A stretch of DNA of 64,000 nucleotides from positions 62,001 to 126,000 of the forward strand of contig NZ_BAABGM010000003.1 in assembly GCF_039541575.1 (NCBI RefSeq), written 5' to 3'. This document shows, piece after piece, positions 55,621-64,000 of this stretch. The position numbers and the translations under genes were made by a program. Position 1 is the first letter of the stretch; the number at the start of each line of letters is the position of its first letter. Source of the stretch: Fodinibacter luteus (GTDB taxonomy: Bacteria > Actinomycetota > Actinomycetes > Actinomycetales > Dermatophilaceae). The notes under the pieces were generated by a model. The model was not told the origin of the DNA and did not search any database. It was given only the letters and a program-made list of their open reading frames with translations.

Positions 55621-56866
55621 CGTCGACGTGGACGAGCCGGTGGTCGCTCGGGAAGGAGCCGGTCGTGAGGTGGGAGAGCGGGTCGCTCGAGGGCTTCCAG
55701 AACACGGCCGAGTCCGTGATCCTCAGGTTGACGCTCGGCAGCACGTAGTCGGCGCGCAGGTTGCCCGGGGGCTCGGAGAAGTCGGCGGTGTCCTGCGCCG
55801 CGTCGCTGCGGTGGGTGAGGTTGACAGCCCCCTGGAGGAGGCTCGCCTCGACGGCGCCCTCGCTCTGCGGCACGGGGGAGTCCTGGACGCGGGGCAGGTC
55901 GAGCAGCTGCTGGATGGCGCCGGGGATCGAGTCGCCGTCGAGCGGGTCCGAGTTCTGGTCACCGGCGATGACGAACGACGATCCGGGCCGCAGCCCGCCG
56001 CTCGCGCCGGCGTCGTCCGTGATCCATGCGGAGGCCCGCGGGCCGGACACGTAGTCGGCCCACAGCCGGATCTCGTCGTGGTTGCGCGTGCCGTTGCGGT
56101 CCTCGGGACCGTCGAAGACCGGCGGTGTCGGGTGCGACACGAGGAAGTGCACGGTCCGTGCGCCCACCCGCACCGGCACGTCCCAGTGCGACTTGCTCGA
56201 CAGGCGCACCTGCTCGAGCTCGGCCGCCGAGAACCAGTCGGCGGGCCGCGGTGTGCTCGGGTCGTCGGGCAGCAGGGCCCCCGGCATGTCCTTCCAGAGC
56301 AGGTGCTGGAAGGTGCGCACCGCGTCGGTGTCGATCGGGTGCTTGGAGTAGACGGCCATGCCGTACTGCCCGGGGTAGAACCCGAAGCCGAAGGCGTCGT
56401 TCGGCCCGGCCACCACCCCGTTGTTGTCGAGGTCGAGCCCGCTCGGCACGCCCGTGTTGACGGGGGCGACGAAGTGGTACGGGTAGTCGACCGGGTCGGC
56501 GCCGTTCTGCGAGCGCTCGAGGTAGTTGTCGCGGAACAGCTCCGCGGCCACCCCGCCCTCGACGTAGTCGAACTCGTTGACGAGGAGCAGGTCGGGGTCG
56601 GTGCGCTGGATGACCTCGGCCACGGCCTGCGCCTGCGCGTTGTCGGGCGTCGACAGGTCGCTGACGAGCGCGCCAGCGGCATTCCGGTTGAGCGACGCGT
56701 TGAACGTCGCGACGCGCAGCGTGCGGTCCGGGGCGGATGCCGTGGCACCGGCGGGTGCGGCCGGCGCGGCACTCGCGGTGCCGGGCGCTGCAGCCGTCGT
56801 CACGAGGGCGGCCGTCGCGAGCGTGGTGACGGTGAGGGCCCGGCGGGAGGTGGTGGTCGTGGCCAT
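55583..56866 (-). CDS. Exported endonuclease/exonuclease/phosphatase-family protein
   Basis: 427 aa from ATG 56866. Residues 1-33 form an export signal: basic SRRALTVTTLATAALVTTAAA, then APGTASA cleavage site. The EEP (DNase I-like) fold has LRVATFNASLN, LLVNEFDYV (catalytic Glu), GDQNSDPLDGDSIPG (Asp-x-Asn), and SDHRLVHVDV (Asp-His). Members are extracellular nucleases, sphingomyelinases or phosphatases. It is a single gene, divergent from the VOC gene at 57057. The stop overlaps the HTH gene. Confidence 0.9.
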   Translation of the reverse strand: MATTTTSRRALTVTTLATAALVTTAAAPGTASAAPAAPAGATASAPDRTLRVATFNASLNRNAAGALVSDLSTPDNAQAQAVAEVIQRTDPDLLLVNEFDYVEGGVAAELFRDNYLERSQNGADPVDYPYHFVAPVNTGVPSGLDLDNNGVVAGPNDAFGFGFYPGQYGMAVYSKHPIDTDAVRTFQHLLWKDMPGALLPDDPSTPRPADWFSAAELEQVRLSSKSHWDVPVRVGARTVHFLVSHPTPPVFDGPEDRNGTRNHDEIRLWADYVSGPRASAWITDDAGASGGLRPGSSFVIAGDQNSDPLDGDSIPGAIQQLLDLPRVQDSPVPQSEGAVEASLLQGAVNLTHRSDAAQDTADFSEPPGNLRADYVLPSVNLRITDSAVFWKPSSDPLSHLTTGSFPSDHRLVHVDVTVPGAAGLGRR

Positions 56867-57056
56867 GGGTTCGACGGTATGCCGGTGGGCGGCCCCGTGG
56901 GGCGAACGGTGCGAGGCGATGGGGTGACGCGACGGTGGCCGGGGTCGGCCGCTGGCCGGGACCGACCGCTGGCCGCTGTCGGCGCTCGGGCGTAACGTCG
57001 CGCGGCAGCGGGCGACCACCGCGTCCGCGACACCACCACGGTCACAGGAGCCCGTC

Positions 57057-57482
57057 ATGGCAGTCACGCTCAACCCCTACCTCAACTTCCCCGGCACCGC
57101 CCGCGAGGCGATGACCTTCTACCAGTCGGTGCTCGGGGGTGAGCTCACGATGAACACCTTCGGGGAGTACGGCGCCGAGGGCGCGGAGGCCGACGGCATC
57201 ATGCACGCCCAGCTCGAGACCCCCGACGGCCTCGTGCTCATGGCGTCCGACCTGCCGCCAGGTCAGGAGGGCAGCCACGAGCCCGGCACCAGCATCACCG
57301 TCTCGCTCAGCGGTGACGATGCCCGGCTGCGCGACTACTGGTCCGCGCTGTCGGAGGGCGGCGAGGTGCAGATGCCCTTCGAGAAGCAGATGTGGGGAGA
57401 CGAGTTCGGCGCCCTCACCGACCGGTTCGGCATCCCGTGGATGGTCAACCTGCGCGGTGTGCAGGAGTCAGGGGCGGGCTGA
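57057..57482 (+). CDS. PhnB-like VOC-family protein
   Basis: 141 aa from ATG 57057 after AGGAG. Starts AVTLNPYLNFPGTAREAMTF, contains SDLPPGQEG and SISLSGDD-like strands, and ends RFGIPWMVNLRGV, the PhnB/3-demethylubiquinone-like VOC layout. Role unknown. Its stop is overlapped by the WS/DGAT gene on the other strand. Confidence 0.88.
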   Translation: MAVTLNPYLNFPGTAREAMTFYQSVLGGELTMNTFGEYGAEGAEADGIMHAQLETPDGLVLMASDLPPGQEGSHEPGTSITVSLSGDDARLRDYWSALSEGGEVQMPFEKQMWGDEFGALTDRFGIPWMVNLRGVQESGAG

Positions 57483-58877
57483 CACCGCGGCCTCCAGCTC
57501 CTCCAGTGCCTCGCCGGTCCGCACGGCCAGGCGCTGGAGGTGCGGCAGGGCCTCGCGGTCGCCGATGAAGCCGAGGTCGAGCCGGCCGGCGTACGAGTGC
57601 GCCGTGATGTTGAGCGCCATCGAGTGGCCGGGGATGGAGATGGGGTAGGTCGCCTCCATCCGGGCCCCTCGCAGGTGGAGGTGCTCCTTGGGGCCGGGCA
57701 CGTTCGAGATGCAGATGTTGAGCGTGTGCGGCACGGGGGCGGGGATGCCGCTCATGGCCTTGACGACCTGCAGCGCCGCGGGGGCGAGCAGCAGCGCGCT
57801 GTAGGCCATGACGGCATCCGCGCTCATCCCGCGCATCCGGGCCTTCGCCGCCCGCGAGGAGGCCGTGACGGCCGAGAGCCGCGCCAGCGGGTCGTCGAGG
57901 TCGGTGGCGAGGGAGACGAGCGTGGCGCCGACCGCGTTGCCGCCGCCCTCGCTCTCCGGGGCACGCACGTTGACCGGGATGAACGCGATGAGCGGGCGCT
58001 CGGGAAGGGCGGCCTGGTCGTCGAGCCACCGGCGCAGGCCCCCGGCGCAGATCGCCATGAGGACGTCGTTGAGGGTCGCGCCCCGGGCCTTGGCGATGGC
58101 ACGCAGCCGGGTCAGGTCGTACTCCTGGGTCGCGAAGCGCCGCGACCGTCCGGTGCGGGAGTTCAGGATCGAGTCGGGGGCTTGGTAGCTCGTGATGGCC
58201 TTCGTCGGCGTGCGACCGCGCCGCAGCTGGGTCTCGACGAAGGTCCTGAGCACGGCCGGTGTCGACCCCACCGACGACGTCAGGCTCCGCAGGATCGACG
58301 CGACGTCGCCCACCGGGTCGACCTCGTGCCGGGCGCCCTCGGGGCGGGGTGGCTTGCGGGTGCTGAAGAAGAACGGGTGGTCGCGGTCGGCGGGATCGGG
58401 CGACAGCCCCCGCTGGAGGATGCGCATCCCGGTGAAGCCGTCGACGAGCGAGTGGTGGATCTTCGTGTAGATGGCGAACCGGTTGCCGCCCAGCCCCTCG
58501 ATGACGTGCATCTCCCACGGCGGGCGGCGGAAGTCGAGCTGGTTGGAGTGCAGCCGCGACACGAGCACGCCGAGCTCACGCTCGCCACCGGGGGAGGGCA
58601 GGGCGGAGTGCCGCACGTGGTAGTCGATGTCGAAGCCGTCGTCCTCGACCCAGCGGTGCACCGGCTGGCGCATGAACATCCGGGTCTGGAGCCGGAAGCG
58701 CCACGGCTCCTCGATCGGCGCCGCCCGCAGGTCGGTGATGAGGCGCCGCAGGAAGGTCGAGCGCGTCTCGCCCTCGGGGTAGGTGAAGTACAGCAGCGAC
58801 GCGACGTGCATGAGCGTCTCGGGCGTCTCGCCCATGAGGAAGATCGCGTCGAGGGGAGAGGCCCAGCGGGACCGGCC
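57468..58877 (-). CDS. WS/DGAT-family O-acyltransferase (second copy)
   Basis: 469 aa from GTG 58877 (MGRSRWASPLDAIFLMGET), the usual family start; the longer frame to 58940 would overlap the hydrolase gene by 56 bases. HHSLVDG is at about 142-148, and ICISNVPGP marks the C-terminal domain. It shares the catalytic motif with the copy at 2564 but differs in length and flanks. It lies 7 bases after the hydrolase gene on the same strand and is probably co-transcribed, which suggests acyl-ester turnover. Confidence 0.88.
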   Translation of the reverse strand, partial: GRSRWASPLDAIFLMGETPETLMHVASLLYFTYPEGETRSTFLRRLITDLRAAPIEEPWRFRLQTRMFMRQPVHRWVEDDGFDIDYHVRHSALPSPGGERELGVLVSRLHSNQLDFRRPPWEMHVIEGLGGNRFAIYTKIHHSLVDGFTGMRILQRGLSPDPADRDHPFFFSTRKPPRPEGARHEVDPVGDVASILRSLTSSVGSTPAVLRTFVETQLRRGRTPTKAITSYQAPDSILNSRTGRSRRFATQEYDLTRLRAIAKARGATLNDVLMAICAGGLRRWLDDQAALPERPLIAFIPVNVRAPESEGGGNAVGATLVSLATDLDDPLARLSAVTASSRAAKARMRGMSADAVMAYSALLLAPAALQVVKAMSGIPAPVPHTLNICISNVPGPKEHLHLRGARMEATYPISIPGHSMALNITAHSYAGRLDLGFIGDREALPHLQRLAVRTGEALEELEAAVSARP

Positions 58878-58884
58878 CACCGGC

Positions 58885-59706
58885 TCAGACCGCCCTGCCG
58901 CGACGGGCCGGCTCCTGGGCGGTGTACGGCCGCCAGGCACCCTCGGGCTGGGCGAGCCGGTCGGCGATGACGCGCAACGTGTGCATCTCGTGACCGTAGC
59001 CGAGATGGCTCGCGTGGACCTCGACGTTCTCGGTGAGCGGTGCCGGGTCGGAGAGGCAGCACTCCCACGCGACGATGCCGTCGTTGCGGGAGTAGATGCA
59101 CGTCGTCGGCACCCGGAGCGGGGCGGCGCGCGTGGCCAGGGCCTCCTCGGTGAACATCTTCTCGAGGTTGTGCCTGTTCATGACGCGGTACATGCGCCAG
59201 GCGCGGGTGGATGCCGGGTGGCCGCGGAACGGACTGCCCAGGGTGATGACCGAGCGCGTGTAGTCGGGCAGCGCCCGGGCCATCTCGCGGGCGTAGATGC
59301 CGCCGGCGCTCCACCCGATGAGGCTGACGCGGCGCTCGTAGCGGTCGTGGATCTCGAGGAGGAGGTCCTCGAGCCGCTCGGCCAGCTCGGGGCTGGCGCC
59401 GAGGTTGCGCCCGTGCCGCCAGTCGTGGACCCGGTAGCCGAGGCGGCGCAGGTGCCCGCGCAGGAACACCGTGGACTCGGGTCCGGCGAGGAAGCCCGGA
59501 AGGACGATGACGGGGTGGCCGTCGCCCTGGGGCCACGCGTGCAGGTCGCGGGTGCGCACCGCGGCGGTCGCGAGCTCGAGCGCCATCCGCCACTCGCGGC
59601 GGGCCTGCCAGGCGGAGGGCATCGGGACGCCCTCGGCGGGTGGGACCCCCTCGACCGGGCCAACGGGGACGTCGGGGAGCGAGGGGAGGGCGTGCGGCTC
59701 GGTCAC
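58885..59706 (-). CDS. Alpha/beta hydrolase, lipase-like, linked to WS/DGAT
   Basis: 273 aa from GTG 59706 after GAGGAG. HPVIVLPGFLAGPESTVFL is the oxyanion strand; the nucleophile elbow is GWSAGG (GWSAGGIYAREMA); a C-terminal LGYGHEMHTL supplies His. The family includes triacylglycerol-lipase-like proteins. Coupled to WS/DGAT, it may release acyl groups from stored lipid; contextual. The 223 bases upstream separate it from the divergent antitoxin-like gene. Confidence 0.85.
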   Translation of the reverse strand: MTEPHALPSLPDVPVGPVEGVPPAEGVPMPSAWQARREWRMALELATAAVRTRDLHAWPQGDGHPVIVLPGFLAGPESTVFLRGHLRRLGYRVHDWRHGRNLGASPELAERLEDLLLEIHDRYERRVSLIGWSAGGIYAREMARALPDYTRSVITLGSPFRGHPASTRAWRMYRVMNRHNLEKMFTEEALATRAAPLRVPTTCIYSRNDGIVAWECCLSDPAPLTENVEVHASHLGYGHEMHTLRVIADRLAQPEGAWRPYTAQEPARRGRAV

Positions 59707-59929
59707 GGCATCGCTCCTCGGGACCGGGCGCCGCTGAGCCGCCTGCCGGCTCGCGACGCTGCGAAAGGGGGCAGGTTCGCAGTGTGGCAGATGGGCCGGG
59801 GTCAGGGTGTGCCCTGAGCCGTCCCTGAGGTCGCGCGTCGGGGGAACACCGGATGGGCGCCCGGGGGTTGAGGATGGTGGACCGGGGTGAAGGACTCCCG
59901 GCCGATCCCGCACGAAGGGGGACCCCCAC

Positions 59930-60415
59930 ATGACCACCACCGACACGCTGCGCGGCGTGATCCGCGACCTCGAGGCCAAGGCCAGGGAGCTCGAGCTCGA
60001 CAAGAAGCTGACGAGCTTCGCCGACCAGGCCGACCACTTCCTGCGGGTCGCCGCGACGCGAGCCGGCGAGTACGCCGCCGAGAACCGGGACCGGGTCGAG
60101 GCCACCCTCGACAAGGCCGGCGCCACGGTCGACGAGAAGACCGAGGGCAAGTACCACGCCTACGTCGGCAAGGTGCGCGCGGGCGTGCTCTCCGGCGTCG
60201 ACTGGGTCGTCGAGCAGCGCGAGACCGCTCCCGGCGACGCGACGACCACCGCCGGCGCAGCGGCCGCCGGCGACGGCACGCCGACGGCCGGCGAGCCGGC
60301 AGCGGCGCCCGGTGCCGCGGCATCCGCCGAGACCGCGACCGACTCGTGGGCCGACGTCGCGGACACCCCCGACACCCACCACCCTCGGACCGAGGGCCCC
60401 ACCGACGCCCGCTGA
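59930..60415 (+). CDS. Rv0909-type antitoxin-like helical protein
   Basis: 161 aa. The first 100 residues are helical: LEAKARELELDKKLTSFADQ, then KAGATVDEKTEGKYHAYVGK, the VDEKTGGKY-type motif of the MT0933/Rv0909 antitoxin family. The C-terminal 60 residues are Ala/Gly/Thr-rich and disordered. No SRPBCC toxin gene follows; the next gene is fumC after a strong terminator, so the antitoxin role is doubtful. Confidence 0.65.
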   Translation: MTTTDTLRGVIRDLEAKARELELDKKLTSFADQADHFLRVAATRAGEYAAENRDRVEATLDKAGATVDEKTEGKYHAYVGKVRAGVLSGVDWVVEQRETAPGDATTTAGAAAAGDGTPTAGEPAAAPGAAASAETATDSWADVADTPDTHHPRTEGPTDAR

Positions 60416-60435
60416 CCTCGTCGCACGGTCCACCC

Positions 60436-60479
60436 GCTCGAGGTGGTGCCCCGACCTCCGGGCGGGCACCACCTCGAGC
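60436..60479 (+). terminator. 16-bp stem terminator after the antitoxin-like gene
   Basis: GCTCGAGGTGGTGCCC (60436-60451) and GGGCACCACCTCGAGC (60464-60479) are perfect 16-base arms with a 12-base loop. No U-run follows, as is common in actinobacteria. It separates the antitoxin-like gene from fumC. Confidence 0.85.
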
Positions 60480-60541
60480 GCTCTTCGGGGGGCTGGGGCT
60501 CGGCCGGCCTCCTGCGGGGCAGATCGGCATACCGTGGGGTG

Positions 60542-61939
<1,398 letters not shown>

Positions 61940-61943
61940 TGCG

Positions 61944-61992
61944 GCACGTGCGCCGGCGCCGGCGCCGGCACCGGCGCTGCAGGCGCACGTGC
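61944..61992. terminator. Bidirectional terminator between fumC and the SNF2 gene
   Basis: GCACGTGCGCC (61944-61954) and GGCGCACGTGC (61982-61992) are perfect 11-base arms; the loop holds a (GGCGCC)-like repeat. It lies between two convergent stops and can serve both. Confidence 0.75.
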
Positions 61993-62011
61993 GGTCGACG
62001 GGATGCCGGCC

Positions 62012-64000
<1,989 letters not shown>

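Noticed and set aside
59930..60415. Complete toxin-antitoxin pair
   Set aside because: The antitoxin-like protein has no neighbouring SRPBCC toxin gene, and a terminator follows. Only the single protein is supported.

Overview
The window is a very GC-rich (roughly 72-73% by eye), densely packed actinobacterial chromosome segment. Almost every coding strand uses G or C at third codon positions, GTG starts and 4-base stop/start overlaps are common, and the gene content (WS/DGAT acyltransferases, F420-type PPOX oxidoreductase, DUF1918, CrtYc/CrtYd-type heterodimeric lycopene cyclase, many TetR/MerR regulators) fits the order Micrococcales, most like the Intrasporangiaceae/Dermatophilaceae; that placement is inference. 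No transposase, integrase, phage gene, CRISPR array, rRNA or tRNA was seen, so this looks like ordinary chromosome with an accessory flavour. The octamer GGATGCCG/CGGCATCC is strikingly over-represented throughout.

Left third (1-22 kb): membrane-anchored alpha/beta hydrolase, a first WS/DGAT acyltransferase, a stress-like patch (two J-domain proteins, a flavodoxin, an Hsp20 whose frame is broken by one base, a divergent MerR/HspR-like regulator with a 22-bp dyad), a TetR-controlled operon with a truncated DJ-1/PfpI gene and ltrA, an Asp-box repeat protein, a DUF2786 protein, an ABC-2 exporter, and an alarmone-synthetase-like protein next to lysA.

Middle (22-43 kb): metabolic and accessory enzymes: lipoprotein hydrolase, DUF1918-DUF1876 protein, HSL-family esterase, SRPBCC protein, serine beta-lactamase-like hydrolase, PPK2, two VOC proteins, glycerol-3-phosphate dehydrogenase, SDR, a TetR-DUF429 fusion divergent from an alcohol dehydrogenase/quinone reductase with two identical operators, a nitronate monooxygenase with a multi-dyad operator, a Tat-exported amine oxidase flanked by REP-like palindromes, a cold-shock gene with a structured leader, and a thioredoxin-reductase-like protein lacking its CxxC and carrying a degenerate receiver domain. 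Several genes end in short tandem duplications around their stop codons.

Right third (43-64 kb): a complete translationally coupled carotenoid operon on the minus strand (crtE, crtI, a crtB-idi fusion, crtYc, crtYd, a methyltransferase, crtU), flanked by a convergent Rieske protein and a divergent FAD oxidoreductase; this set predicts isorenieratene-type aromatic carotenoids. Beyond it lies a manganese-homeostasis-like unit: a TerC transporter preceded by a consensus sigma-70 promoter and a leader that reads as a yybP-ykoY riboswitch with an SD-sequestering hairpin, a leaderless winged-helix regulator on the other strand, and a baeRF-like ribosome hibernation gene separated from terC by a (TTGGGG)n G-quadruplex tract. 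The end holds an exported EEP nuclease/phosphatase, a second WS/DGAT with a partner hydrolase, an Rv0909-type antitoxin-like protein, fumarase C and the C-terminal part of a SNF2 helicase cut by the window edge.
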